A DNA stretch of 64,000 nt. Source: Phycicoccus sp. CSK15P-2 (GTDB lineage Bacteria; Actinomycetota; Actinomycetes; Actinomycetales; Dermatophilaceae). The stretch is taken from positions 1-64,000 of the forward strand of contig NZ_JAFDVE010000017.1 of the NCBI RefSeq assembly GCF_016888005.1, given 5' to 3'. This document shows, one piece after another, positions 19,081 through 27,489 of the stretch (its first letter is position 1; each line of letters begins with the position of its first letter). Made by a program: the position numbers and the translations under genes. The notes below the pieces were generated by a model that was not told where the DNA came from, searched no databases, and saw only the letters and a list, made by a program, of their open reading frames with translations.

Positions 19081-19368
19081 ATGGCGATGAAGACCCCGGT
19101 GCACCCCGGTGAGATCCTGCGCGAGGACGTCCTGACCGACCTCGGCCTCGGTGTTGGTGAGGCCGCATCGCGCCTGGGGATCTCCCGCGTGACGCTCAGC
19201 CGGGTGCTTCACGGCCACGCCCGGATCAGCCCGAACCTCGCCGTGCGCCTCGAGGAGGCCGGAGTCGGGACCGCCCGCGGCTGGTTGGCCATGCAGACCG
19301 CCCACGACCTGGCTGCCGAGCGAGCCACCGGCTCCCACAACGTCCGCCCTCTGGGCGGCGCTGCCTGA
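19081..19368 (+). CDS. higA: HigA-type antitoxin (XRE family)
   Basis: A 95-residue protein with the HigA opening PVHPGEILREDVL and helix-turn-helix EAASRLGISRVTLSRVLHG. It binds HigB and represses the operon, most likely at 18751-18769. AAGGAG at 19063-19068 lies 12 bases before ATG 19081, and GTG 19072 is closer to it. HigA family members usually begin near MxMKxPxHPG, which favours 19081 or 19087. It lies 17 bases after higB. Confidence 0.92.
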   Translation: MAMKTPVHPGEILREDVLTDLGLGVGEAASRLGISRVTLSRVLHGHARISPNLAVRLEEAGVGTARGWLAMQTAHDLAAERATGSHNVRPLGGAA

Positions 19369-19427
19369 TCGACCTCGCGCCGCCCACATCGCGCCGGTCG
19401 ACTATGTGCTGTCCTTCTCCGCAGGTG

Positions 19428-19835
19428 CTATGGGCTCGGTCGCTCGGGATCCGTCAGGCGAACCTCGTCGGCGTCGACACGGAACTGAGAGCTGCCGCGC
19501 CAGCGTGGCAGCTTGCGTTGAAGACCGCGCAGAATTGAGATGGCTTCTCCATCTGGGATGCCGCTCGTGATCGACCAGTCGATGCCCGATCCGACGACGT
19601 CACTCACGAAGACCACCTCGGCGGCGAGCAAGACGCGCCGCCAGTCTTCGTGGCTGAGGTCTTCACGCCTTTCGATGCGTCTCCAGAGTCCCCACGCCTC
19701 GCTCGACATCGACTCGGCGTCGGTAAAACCGAGCGCGGCAGCGAGAGCGTCGTCAGGAGACAACAGGCCGCCCCAATCCAGCATTGCGGCCCGCAGGAAC
19801 CGCAGTTCCTCCTCGCTCAGCTGAACCGGGCTCAC
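19428..19835 (-). CDS. Hypothetical acidic protein next to higBA
   Basis: A 135-residue acidic, mostly helical protein: it starts SPVQLSEEELRFLRAAMLDW from GTG 19835, with Trp-rich segments EAWGLWRRIERREDLSHEDW. The end reads SQFRVDADEVRLTDPERPSP. I recognise no family. The frame is open to 19907, but that extension is Arg/Gly-rich and unlikely to be coding. Codon use is less GC-biased than its neighbours, consistent with acquired DNA. Located with higBA between gabD and the polyamine operon. Confidence 0.6.
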   Translation of the reverse strand: MSPVQLSEEELRFLRAAMLDWGGLLSPDDALAAALGFTDAESMSSEAWGLWRRIERREDLSHEDWRRVLLAAEVVFVSDVVGSGIDWSITSGIPDGEAISILRGLQRKLPRWRGSSQFRVDADEVRLTDPERPSP

Positions 19836-19955
19836 GGCATCACTGCCATGTGCGTTTGCCCGACCTACTCCACGACGCGGCACTGGGGCGGCATACGCAT
19901 GCCTCATTCACCGCGTGACGGCAGTGGTCGATCTCGCGGGACCGTCGCGCGGGGC

Positions 19956-21221
19956 TCAGCGCTCCTCGAGACCCCACGGAGAGCCGTAGCCCTCCGGCGC
20001 CGGGGCCGCGAGCAGGTCGAGGAACGGGACGGCGTCGAAGGCCTCCGGGCCGAGGACGCCGGCACCCGACCACGCGCCGGTCGCGAGCAGCTCGAGCGCG
20101 ACGACCGGGCCCAGCGCGGTCTGCCAGACGACGCACTGGGCGTCGTCCTCGCGCATCGAGTCGGCGTTGTCGACGACGTGGTACAGGTAGGTCCGCCGCG
20201 GGCTCCCGTCCGTCCCGGTGCCCGTGACCAGCACCCCGGCGCACGTGCGCCCCTCCATCCGCGGCCCGATCGTCAGCGGGTCCGGCAGCACGGCGGTCAC
20301 GACGTCCCGCGGGCTGACCGTCGCCGTCCCGACCCGGACGGGCTCGGTGCGGTCCAGACCCAGCGTGTGCAGGGTCCGCAGAACGGAGATCATCTCCTCG
20401 CCGAGCCCGTACTTGAACGTCACGCGGCGGGCGTCGATCCAGCGCGGCATGAGGAGGACCTCCTCGTGCTCGACGTGGACGCACTCGACCGGCCCGATGC
20501 CCTCGGGGAACTCGAAGACCTCCGGCTCGCTGAACGGCGGCAGCGTGAACCATCCGCCGTCCTCCTCCCCCGCCCGCCCGCGCTCCCACACGACCGGCGG
20601 GTTGAGGCACTCCTCGATGGTGGTCCACATCGAGAACCCGGGGGCGAACACCGGGTTGCCCGCCTCGTCGCGGACCACGAGGTTCGCCCCGTCCCGGACC
20701 GCGAGCTCGTCGACCTCCGAGAAGAGGTGGTCGGCGGCGTACCGCGCGAAGACGTCCGACAGACCGGGCTCGACGCCCATGCCGACGAGCGCGAGCCGGC
20801 CCTGCGCCTCCCACGCCCCCGCCGCGGCGAACTGCTCGTCGCCGAGCCGGACACCGACCCGTGCGTACGGCTCGTCGGGGTGTGCCCGCGACAGGCTCAT
20901 CGCCATGTCGAGGTAGTCAGCGCCGGCCGCCCGAGCGCCCTCGAAGACCGGCATGACGAAACGGGGGTCCACGGCGTTGAGCACGTGCGTGGCCCCGGCC
21001 TGCCGGGCCAGGGCGGTGACGGCGGCGGTGTCGGAGGCGTCGACCTCGGCGGGGGTGAACCGGGTCTCCCCCGGGTTCCGGCCGACGACCGCGTCGACGG
21101 TCCGCTCGGCCCGGGCCAGGTCGCGGTCGGCGACCACCCAGGCGTCGAAGAACGACCGCCGCGCGGCGATCCGGGCCGCGGCGTCGCCGACGCCGCCCGA
21201 CCCGATGACGAGCACCCGCAT
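19956..21221 (-). CDS. Saccharopine-dehydrogenase-like NAD(P)-dependent oxidoreductase
   Basis: A 421-residue protein with an N-terminal Rossmann fold (VLVIGSGGVGDAAARIAARR) and a saccharopine-dehydrogenase C-terminal domain (PGFSMWTTIEECLNPPVVWE). Family members include saccharopine reductase, lysine 6-dehydrogenase and carboxynorspermidine/homospermidine synthases. It begins 16 bases after the potC stop, so it is the last gene of the polyamine-uptake operon. Action on an amine or a Schiff base derived from imported polyamine is a reasonable inference. The substrate cannot be told from sequence. Confidence 0.85.
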   Translation of the reverse strand: MRVLVIGSGGVGDAAARIAARRSFFDAWVVADRDLARAERTVDAVVGRNPGETRFTPAEVDASDTAAVTALARQAGATHVLNAVDPRFVMPVFEGARAAGADYLDMAMSLSRAHPDEPYARVGVRLGDEQFAAAGAWEAQGRLALVGMGVEPGLSDVFARYAADHLFSEVDELAVRDGANLVVRDEAGNPVFAPGFSMWTTIEECLNPPVVWERGRAGEEDGGWFTLPPFSEPEVFEFPEGIGPVECVHVEHEEVLLMPRWIDARRVTFKYGLGEEMISVLRTLHTLGLDRTEPVRVGTATVSPRDVVTAVLPDPLTIGPRMEGRTCAGVLVTGTGTDGSPRRTYLYHVVDNADSMREDDAQCVVWQTALGPVVALELLATGAWSGAGVLGPEAFDAVPFLDLLAAPAPEGYGSPWGLEER

Positions 21222-21237
21222 CCGGGCTCCTTCCGGC

Positions 21238-22035
21238 TCAGCCCGCTCGGCTGCGCTCGCGGCGGGCGGCGAGCGCCTGCCCGGCGACGACGACGAGGAG
21301 GGCGACGAGGAACATCAACGTCCCGATGACGTTGACCTGCACCGGGGCCCCGCGCTGGGCCGCACCCCACACGTACATGGGGAAGGTGACCGAGCTCGGG
21401 CTCGCGGTGAAGTTCGTGATGATGTAGTCGTCGAAGCTCAGCGAGAACGCCAGCAGCGCCCCGGCGAGGATCCCCGGGAAGGCGAGCGGGAACGTCACCC
21501 GCAGGAACGTCTGCAGCGGCGTGGCCCCGAGGTCGGCCGCCGCCTCCTCGAGCCGTGGGTCGAGCGTGGCGACCCGCGCCTTGACCGCGACGACGACGAA
21601 GCTGATGCAGAACATGATGTGCGCGATGGTGATGGCGAGCGTCCCGGCCGGCAGCCCCATCATGAGGAAGAGCGTGAGGAGGCTGGAGCCCATGACGACC
21701 TCGGGGGTGGCCATCGGCATGAAGATCAGCAGGTTCGTCCCGGCCCGCCCGCGGAAGCGGTGCCGCCCGAGCGCGAACGCGACCATCGTCCCGAGGACGG
21801 TCGCGGTGAGCGAGGCGACGAGCCCGACGCGCAGCGACAGCCCGAGCGACTGGCAGATCCCCGCGGCGCCGCACGGGTTGGCCCAGGCGTCGAGCGAGAA
21901 GGCCCGCCACGTGTAGTTGTAGCGACCCACGGGGTCGTTGAAGGAGAACACGGCGACGACGACGTTCGGCACGAGCATGTACGCGAGCACGAGGACCGCC
22001 GCGAGGAACAGCAGGTGGCGCCGGACCCAGGCCAT
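21238..22035 (-). CDS. potC: Polyamine ABC transporter permease PotC
   Basis: A 265-residue inner-membrane permease with six hydrophobic segments (first LLFLAAVLVLAYMLVPNVVV). The ATPase-contact EAA loop is EEAAADLGATPLQTFLRVTFP. It matches PotC length. It follows potB with one base between. Works with PotB in the membrane channel of the putrescine/spermidine importer. Confidence 0.92.
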   Translation of the reverse strand: MAWVRRHLLFLAAVLVLAYMLVPNVVVAVFSFNDPVGRYNYTWRAFSLDAWANPCGAAGICQSLGLSLRVGLVASLTATVLGTMVAFALGRHRFRGRAGTNLLIFMPMATPEVVMGSSLLTLFLMMGLPAGTLAITIAHIMFCISFVVVAVKARVATLDPRLEEAAADLGATPLQTFLRVTFPLAFPGILAGALLAFSLSFDDYIITNFTASPSSVTFPMYVWGAAQRGAPVQVNVIGTLMFLVALLVVVAGQALAARRERSRAG

Positions 22036-22036
22036 G

Positions 22037-22942
22037 TCAGACCAGCTCCTCGGTGCCGGCCCGGCGCACGTAGGCGGTGACGAGCCCGAGGATCATGAGG
22101 AGCAGGACGAAGGACAGCGCCGCGGCCAGCGGGTAGTCGAGCACCCGCAGGAACTGGCTGTCGATGACCTGGCCGATCATGACCGTCTGGGTGTTCCCGA
22201 GCAGCCGGCTGTTGATGAAGTCACCGGCGGCCGGGATGAAGGTCAGGAGCGTCCCCGCGACGACGCCCGGGAGCGACAGCGGCCACGTGACGTGGCGGAA
22301 CGCCTGCCACGGCGAGGCGTAGAGGTCGCCGGCGGCCTCGACGAGCCGGGGGTCGAGACGGTCCAGGGCGGCGTAGAGCGGCAGGATCATGAACGGCAGG
22401 AAGTTGTAGGTCAGCCCGGCGATGACCGCGAACTTCGAGGACAGCAGGGTGTCGTTGTTCGTCAGGTGCAGCAGCTGCAGGAGGTCGGTGAGGTGCAGCG
22501 CCTGGGCGACCTCGGTGACCGGCCCGGTGTCGGAGAGGATCGTCCGCCAGGCGAGGGTGCGGATGAGGAAGCTCGTGAAGAACGGTGCGACGACGAGTAC
22601 GAGCAGGACGTTCTTCCACCGGCCCGCCTTCTGCGCCATGAAGTACGCGAGCGGGTACGCGAGCAGCAGCGCGAACACGGTGGCGGTCGCCGCGTAGCCG
22701 ACCGAGCGGAGCAGGTGCGGCCAGTACTTCCCGACGGCGTCGGCGTAGATGCCGACGTTGCCCGTCAGGGTGTAGCCGTCGTAGACGTTGCCCTCCTGGA
22801 GGGACTGCGACCCGAGGGTCACCATCGGCGCGACGAAGAACACCGCGAGCCACAGCAGGCCCGGCGCGAGGAGCGCGTACGGCACCCAGCTGCGCCGGCG
22901 ACGCCTCGCGGGGCCGCCGGGCGCGAGCGCGGCCTCAGCCAT
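22037..22942 (-). CDS. potB: Polyamine ABC transporter permease PotB
   Basis: A 301-residue permease with about six transmembrane segments and EAA loop VEAAGDLYASPWQAFRHVTWP. The N-terminus is [19 protein letters not shown], a short basic cytoplasmic tail. ATG 22942 lies inside the end of potA (8-base overlap), so translation is coupled. Partner of PotC. Confidence 0.92.
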   Translation of the reverse strand: MAEAALAPGGPARRRRRSWVPYALLAPGLLWLAVFFVAPMVTLGSQSLQEGNVYDGYTLTGNVGIYADAVGKYWPHLLRSVGYAATATVFALLLAYPLAYFMAQKAGRWKNVLLVLVVAPFFTSFLIRTLAWRTILSDTGPVTEVAQALHLTDLLQLLHLTNNDTLLSSKFAVIAGLTYNFLPFMILPLYAALDRLDPRLVEAAGDLYASPWQAFRHVTWPLSLPGVVAGTLLTFIPAAGDFINSRLLGNTQTVMIGQVIDSQFLRVLDYPLAAALSFVLLLMILGLVTAYVRRAGTEELV

Positions 22943-24053
22943 CGACGGCGACCTCGTCGAGGCCGGCGTGGTCGTCCTGTGCGGCGTCGAGGACGAACTC
23001 CCGCCCGGGCTCCCAGGACAGCGTGACGTCCTCACCGGGGGTCGCGCGCGCGGAGCCGTCGTTCTGCTGGACGACGACGAGATCGGCACCCCACGGGGTG
23101 CGCACGACGTACTGGGTCGCGACTCCGGTGAACGAGGCGTCGACGACACGGCCGCCCAGCCGGTTGCGACCGCCCGCCTCGCCGAGGGTCAGCTTCTCGG
23201 GACGAACCCCCACCCACAGGTCGGTGAGCCCCTCCGGGACCGAGTCCGCGGCCAGGAGCAGCTCCTGGCCCTCGGTGTTCGCCCGCACGAGGCCGTCGCG
23301 GGCGCCGCCCTCGACCCGCGCGCGCAGGAGGTTGGACTGGCCGAGGAAGTTCGCGACGAAGGTCGACGCCGGGTGCTCGTAGAGCGTCGCGGGGTCGGCG
23401 AGCTGCTCGATCCGACCGGCGTTCATCACGGCGATGTGGTCGGCCATCGTCATGGCCTCCTCCTGGTCGTGCGTGACGTGGACGAACGTCAGCCCGACCT
23501 CCTGCTGGATGCGCTTGAGCTCGATCTGCATCTGCCGCCGCAGCTTGAGGTCCAAGGCCCCGAGCGGCTCGTCGAGCAGGAGGACGTCGGGGCGGTTGAC
23601 CAGGGCCCGGGCGAGCGCCACCCGCTGCTGCATCCCGCCCGAGAGCTGGCCGGGCCGCCGCCCGCCCGCCTGCCCCAGCTGGACGAGCTCGAGCGCCTCG
23701 CGCGCCTTGGCCTCGGCCTGCTTGTCCCCCTTGCGGCGCAGCCCGAACATCACGTTGTCGAGGACGGTCATGTGCGGGAACAGCGCGTAGGACTGGAACA
23801 CCGTGTTGACGTTGCGCCGGTGGGCACGGGTGCCCGTGACGTCGGTGTCGCCGAGGTGGATGGTGCCGCCACTCGGCTCCTCGAGGCCGGCGACCATGCG
23901 CAGCGTGGTGGTCTTGCCGCACCCCGACGGGCCGAGCAGGGCGAAGAACGAGCCCCGCGGGATCGTGAGGTCGAGCGGGTGGACGGCCGTGAAGTCGCCG
24001 AAACGCTTCGTGAGCCCGGTGAGCCGGAGGTCCCCCGCACCGTGCTCGGCCAT
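22935..24053 (-). CDS. potA: Polyamine ABC transporter ATP-binding protein PotA
   Basis: A 372-residue ABC ATPase. Walker A is LLGPSGCGKTTT, Q-loop NTVFQSYALFPHM, signature QLSGGMQQRVALARAL, Walker B VLLLDEPLGALD, and the switch His is in VTHDQEEAMTMAD. The C-terminal regulatory TOBE domain is around VGVRPEKLTLGEAGG. Its ATG shares a base with the potD stop (TGATG). Energises PotBC. Confidence 0.94.
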   Translation of the reverse strand: MAEHGAGDLRLTGLTKRFGDFTAVHPLDLTIPRGSFFALLGPSGCGKTTTLRMVAGLEEPSGGTIHLGDTDVTGTRAHRRNVNTVFQSYALFPHMTVLDNVMFGLRRKGDKQAEAKAREALELVQLGQAGGRRPGQLSGGMQQRVALARALVNRPDVLLLDEPLGALDLKLRRQMQIELKRIQQEVGLTFVHVTHDQEEAMTMADHIAVMNAGRIEQLADPATLYEHPASTFVANFLGQSNLLRARVEGGARDGLVRANTEGQELLLAADSVPEGLTDLWVGVRPEKLTLGEAGGRNRLGGRVVDASFTGVATQYVVRTPWGADLVVVQQNDGSARATPGEDVTLSWEPGREFVLDAAQDDHAGLDEVAVDG

Positions 24054-25291
24054 CAGGACGCCGTGAGGTCCGAGTACGCGCTGGTGTACCGCTGCTCCTC
24101 CTCGGGCGTCAGACCGCGGAAGACGTGGGCCCGGGCGAGGACGTCGTCGCTCGGCACGATGAGCTCGTTGCTCGCGAGCTCGGGGTCGATCGCCTCGAGC
24201 TCGGCCTGGGTGCCCTGGACCGGCGGGATGTAGTTGACCCACGCCTCGACCTCGGCCATGACCTCCGGCCGGTAGTAGTAGTCGATGAGGGTCTCGGCGT
24301 TCTTCTTGTGCTTCGCGAGCGCCGGCACCACGAAGTTGTCCGACCACAGCATGAAGCCGGCCTGCGGCAGGGCGTACTGCACGGCGTCGTTCTCGAACTG
24401 CAGCTGCACGACGTCGCCGGTCCACGCGACGCACGCTGCGATGTCGCCCTTGGTCAGCCCGTCGGTGTAGTCGTTGCCGGTGAAGCCCTTGAGCTGGCCG
24501 GAGTCCTTGGCGTCCTGGAGCATCTGCATCGCGGCGTCGAAGTCGGCGTCGGTGAACGCGGCCGGGTCCTTGCCCATCTCGAGGAGCACCAGGCCGACCG
24601 TGTCGCGCATCTCGGTGAGCAGGGTGACCTTGCCCTTGAGCCTCGGGTCGGTGAGCAGCTGGGTCATCGTCTCGACCTCGGTCCCGCCCGTGGCGTCGAG
24701 GTTGTAGGCGATGCCCGCGAAGCCGCTCTGCCAGGGCAGGCTGAACTTCCGACCGGGGTCGAACTCGACCTGACGGAGCGACTCGACGAGGTTCTTCTCC
24801 CCGTTGGGGATGTTCGCGTAGTCGAGCTCCTGGACGTAGCCCTGCTGGATGAGCCGGGCGACCATCCAGTCGGTGCTGCACCAGAGGTCACGGCCGGTGT
24901 CCTCGCCGCCGTCGAGCAGCGGGCGGACCTTGGCGTAGAACTCGTCGTTGTCGTTGTAGTCCTCGGTGTACTCGACCTCGATCCCGGTCTCTTGGGTGAA
25001 GGCGTCGAGCGTCGGGCGGCTCGCCTCGTCGTCGGAGACGTCGATGTACTGGGTCCAGTTGGACCAGTTGACGACCTTCTCGGTGTCGCTGAGGTCCTCC
25101 GCGGCCGCGGCGGTCCGGGTGCCGCTCGCACCGCTGCCGCCACCGCGGCCCTCGCTGCCGCACGCGGAGAGGGCGGCCGTCGTACCCAGCCCGAGGGCTC
25201 CGGCCATGAGGGTCCGACGGGTCGTCAGGCCACGGGCCAGCGCCACCCGCAGGGCGGGCGACAGGGGGTCGGGGGTGGGGCGTGTCGCCAT
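24053..25291 (-). CDS. potD: Polyamine-binding lipoprotein PotD
   Basis: A 412-residue extracytoplasmic binding protein. The N-terminal region TTRRTLMAGALGLGTTAALS has a twin-arginine motif and is followed by lipobox LSAC. The mature part begins KVVNWSNWTQYIDVSDDE, like PotD/PotF. TDWMVARLIQQGYVQELD and FVVPALAKHKKNAETLIDYYY are further PotD family segments. First gene of potD-potA-potB-potC-dehydrogenase. Putrescine is the favoured ligand from the neighbouring enzymes. Confidence 0.93.
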   Translation of the reverse strand: MATRPTPDPLSPALRVALARGLTTRRTLMAGALGLGTTAALSACGSEGRGGGSGASGTRTAAAAEDLSDTEKVVNWSNWTQYIDVSDDEASRPTLDAFTQETGIEVEYTEDYNDNDEFYAKVRPLLDGGEDTGRDLWCSTDWMVARLIQQGYVQELDYANIPNGEKNLVESLRQVEFDPGRKFSLPWQSGFAGIAYNLDATGGTEVETMTQLLTDPRLKGKVTLLTEMRDTVGLVLLEMGKDPAAFTDADFDAAMQMLQDAKDSGQLKGFTGNDYTDGLTKGDIAACVAWTGDVVQLQFENDAVQYALPQAGFMLWSDNFVVPALAKHKKNAETLIDYYYRPEVMAEVEAWVNYIPPVQGTQAELEAIDPELASNELIVPSDDVLARAHVFRGLTPEEEQRYTSAYSDLTAS

Positions 25292-25378
25292 CGGCGTTCT
25301 CCTCGGGTGGTGCGGGGCCCTGCGCGGCCCGGTCGTGCGGACAGGATGCGCGTGCTCGTGTGTCGGTCGTGTTTCGGG

Positions 25379-26824
25379 TCAGATCTCGATGTTGGCCATC
25401 ACGTGCTTGACCCGGGTGTAGTCCTCGAACCCGTACATCGACAGGTCCTTGCCGTAGCCGGACTTCTTGTAGCCGCCGTGCGGCATCTCGGCGACGAGCG
25501 GGATGTGGGTGTTGATCCAGACGCAGCCGAAGTCGAGCGCGCGGGACATCCGCATCGCCCGGCCGAAGTCCTTGGTCCACACCGAGGACGCGAGCCCGTA
25601 CTCGACCCCGTTGGCCCAGCGGACCGCCTCGTCCTCGTCGGTGAAGCGCTGCACGGTGATGACCGGGCCGAAGATCTCGTGCTGGACGGCCTCGTCGTCC
25701 TGGTGCAGCCCGGAGACGACGGTGGGCTCGAGGAAGAACCCGTCGCCGAGGGCGCCGACCCGGTTGCCGCCCGCGGCGACGCTCGCGTGCGAGGGCAGCC
25801 GCTCGAGGAACCCGGAGACGCGCTCGAGCTGGGCCGCGTTGTTGACCGGTCCGAAGAGGGCGTCCTCGTCGTCCGGGAGCCCGACCGGCGCCGAACCCTT
25901 CGCGTACTCCGCGAGCGCGGCGACGAAGTCGTCGTGGATGCCGGGTGCGGCGAGCACGCGGGTCGCGGCCGTGCAGTCCTGGCCGGCGTTGAAGTAGCCC
26001 GCGACCGCGATTCCCTCGACGGCGGCCTCGAGGTCGGCGTCGTCGAAGACCACGACGGGCGCCTTGCCGCCGAGCTCGAGGTGGACGCGCTTGAGCGCGG
26101 GCGCGGCACTCGCGGCGACCTCCGCGCCGGCCCGGACCGACCCGGTGATGGCGACGAGGGACGGCACCTCGTGCTCGACGACGAGTCGCCCGGTGTCGCG
26201 GTCGCCCGTCACGACGTTCAGGGTTCCCGCGGGGAGGAGCTCGGACGCGATCTCGGCGAGGAGGAGGGTCGACTCCGGCGTGGTGTCGCTCGGCTTGAGG
26301 ACGACGGTGTTGCCCGCGGCGAGGGCCGGCGCGATCTTCCACACCGCCATGAGCAGCGGGTAGTTCCACGGCGTGACCTGTCCGACGACCCCGATCGGCT
26401 CGCGACGGACCCACGAGGTGTGGCCGGCCAGGTACTCGCCAGCGGCCCGGCCCTCGAGGACCCGCGCCGCTCCGGCGAAGAACCGGAGCTGGTCGACCAT
26501 CGGCGGGATCTCCTCGCTCGCCGTGAGCGCCTTGATCTTGCCGGTGTCCTCGGACTCGAGCGCGATGATCTCCTCGGCCCGCGCCTCGATGGCGTCGGCC
26601 AGCCCGAGGAGCGCCTGCTGACGCTCGCTGGGCGTGGTGCGCCCCCACTCGCCGAACGCGCGGTCGGCCGCGGCGTAGGCGGCGTCGACGTCCTCGGCCC
26701 CGCTGACCGGCGCCGTCGCGACCACCGCACCGGTGGCCGGGTTGACGATGTCGGACCGGACGTCGGTCCGGGCGTCGACGTACTGCCCGTCGACGAAGCT
26801 GCGCAGGGCGCGGGGGCTGGTCAT
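25379..26824 (-). CDS. patD: Gamma-aminobutyraldehyde dehydrogenase
   Basis: Oxidises 4-aminobutanal to GABA. A 481-residue aldehyde dehydrogenase with N154 in [11 protein letters not shown]250 in [17 protein letters not shown] and C284 in [11 protein letters not shown]; the GQDCTAATR context is characteristic of PatD-type aminoaldehyde dehydrogenases. ATG 26824 is the family start. It lies 87 bases upstream of potD on the same strand and is divergent from the lrp-aminotransferase pair, sharing the operator region at 26885-26929. Confidence 0.9.
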   Translation of the reverse strand: MTSPRALRSFVDGQYVDARTDVRSDIVNPATGAVVATAPVSGAEDVDAAYAAADRAFGEWGRTTPSERQQALLGLADAIEARAEEIIALESEDTGKIKALTASEEIPPMVDQLRFFAGAARVLEGRAAGEYLAGHTSWVRREPIGVVGQVTPWNYPLLMAVWKIAPALAAGNTVVLKPSDTTPESTLLLAEIASELLPAGTLNVVTGDRDTGRLVVEHEVPSLVAITGSVRAGAEVAASAAPALKRVHLELGGKAPVVVFDDADLEAAVEGIAVAGYFNAGQDCTAATRVLAAPGIHDDFVAALAEYAKGSAPVGLPDDEDALFGPVNNAAQLERVSGFLERLPSHASVAAGGNRVGALGDGFFLEPTVVSGLHQDDEAVQHEIFGPVITVQRFTDEDEAVRWANGVEYGLASSVWTKDFGRAMRMSRALDFGCVWINTHIPLVAEMPHGGYKKSGYGKDLSMYGFEDYTRVKHVMANIEI

Positions 26825-26884
26825 CGCAGGGCCTCCCGGGATCTCGCTGGACACGTGGCTGTGGCGGCACAGTAGTACTCCCGG

Positions 26885-26929
26885 CCGCGAAATCACTAGC
26901 CTCGTCCGCGAAATTCAAGGGAATCTTGA
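26885..26929. promoter_or_regulatory. Candidate Lrp operator between patD and lrp
   Basis: CCGCGAAAT occurs twice, at 26885-26893 and 26906-26914, exactly 21 bases apart (two helix turns). Next to it TCAAG-GGAAT-CTTGA (26915-26929) is a perfect 5-base inverted repeat. This is the layout expected for multi-site Lrp binding, controlling both divergent transcripts. Confidence 0.5.
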
Positions 26930-26997
26930 TGCAGAAGCAGTGCGGTCCACGGATTCCGCCCGTCCGAGACTTGCGCCGTGCAGCGTTCGTCGTCACC

Positions 26998-27489
26998 ATG
27001 GGCCGCGTGAGCACCCGTACCGGACGAGACCGCGGCCCGGAGATCCGCCTCGACGACGTCGCCAAGCGGATCATCGAGCTGCTCCAGGAGGACGGGCGCC
27101 GCTCGTACGCCGCCATCGCCAAGAGCGTCGGCCTCTCCGAGGCGGCGGTGCGCCAGCGCGTCCAGCGGCTGCTCGACGCCGAGGTCATGCAGATCGTCGC
27201 CGTCACCGACCCCCTCCAGGTCGGCTTCCGGCGGCAGGCGATGATCGGCATCCGTGCCTCCGGCGACCTCGTCGAGCTCGGTGACGCACTCTCGGCGATG
27301 TCCGAGGTCGACTACGTCGTGACCACCGCCGGGTCCTTCGACGTGCTCGCCGAGGTCGTCTGCGAGGACGACGACCATCTCCTCGAGCTCCTGACGGAGC
27401 GGATCCGCACGCTTCCCGGTGTGACCACCACCGAGACCTTCGTCTACCTCAAGCTCAACAAGCAGCACTACAACTGGGGAACCCGATGA
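26998..27489 (+). CDS. Lrp/AsnC-family regulator of putrescine genes
   Basis: A 163-residue protein. The N-terminal helix-turn-helix is RRSYAAIAKSVGLSEAAVRQRV. The C-terminal RAM/AsnC domain is MIGIRASGDLVELGDALSAM ... YVVTTAGSFDVLAEVV. ATG 26998 is taken; GTG 27007 is an alternative, and the frame is open further upstream through the operator region, which is unlikely to be coding. Its last four bases (ATGA) hold the aminotransferase start. It is divergent from patD-pot and probably controls both sides in response to a polyamine or amino acid. Confidence 0.9.
   Translation: MGRVSTRTGRDRGPEIRLDDVAKRIIELLQEDGRRSYAAIAKSVGLSEAAVRQRVQRLLDAEVMQIVAVTDPLQVGFRRQAMIGIRASGDLVELGDALSAMSEVDYVVTTAGSFDVLAEVVCEDDDHLLELLTERIRTLPGVTTTETFVYLKLNKQHYNWGTR

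Noticed and set aside
18557-19955. Prophage or large genomic island around higBA
   Set aside because: No integrase, structural gene or repeat ends; only a small toxin-antitoxin patch is supported.
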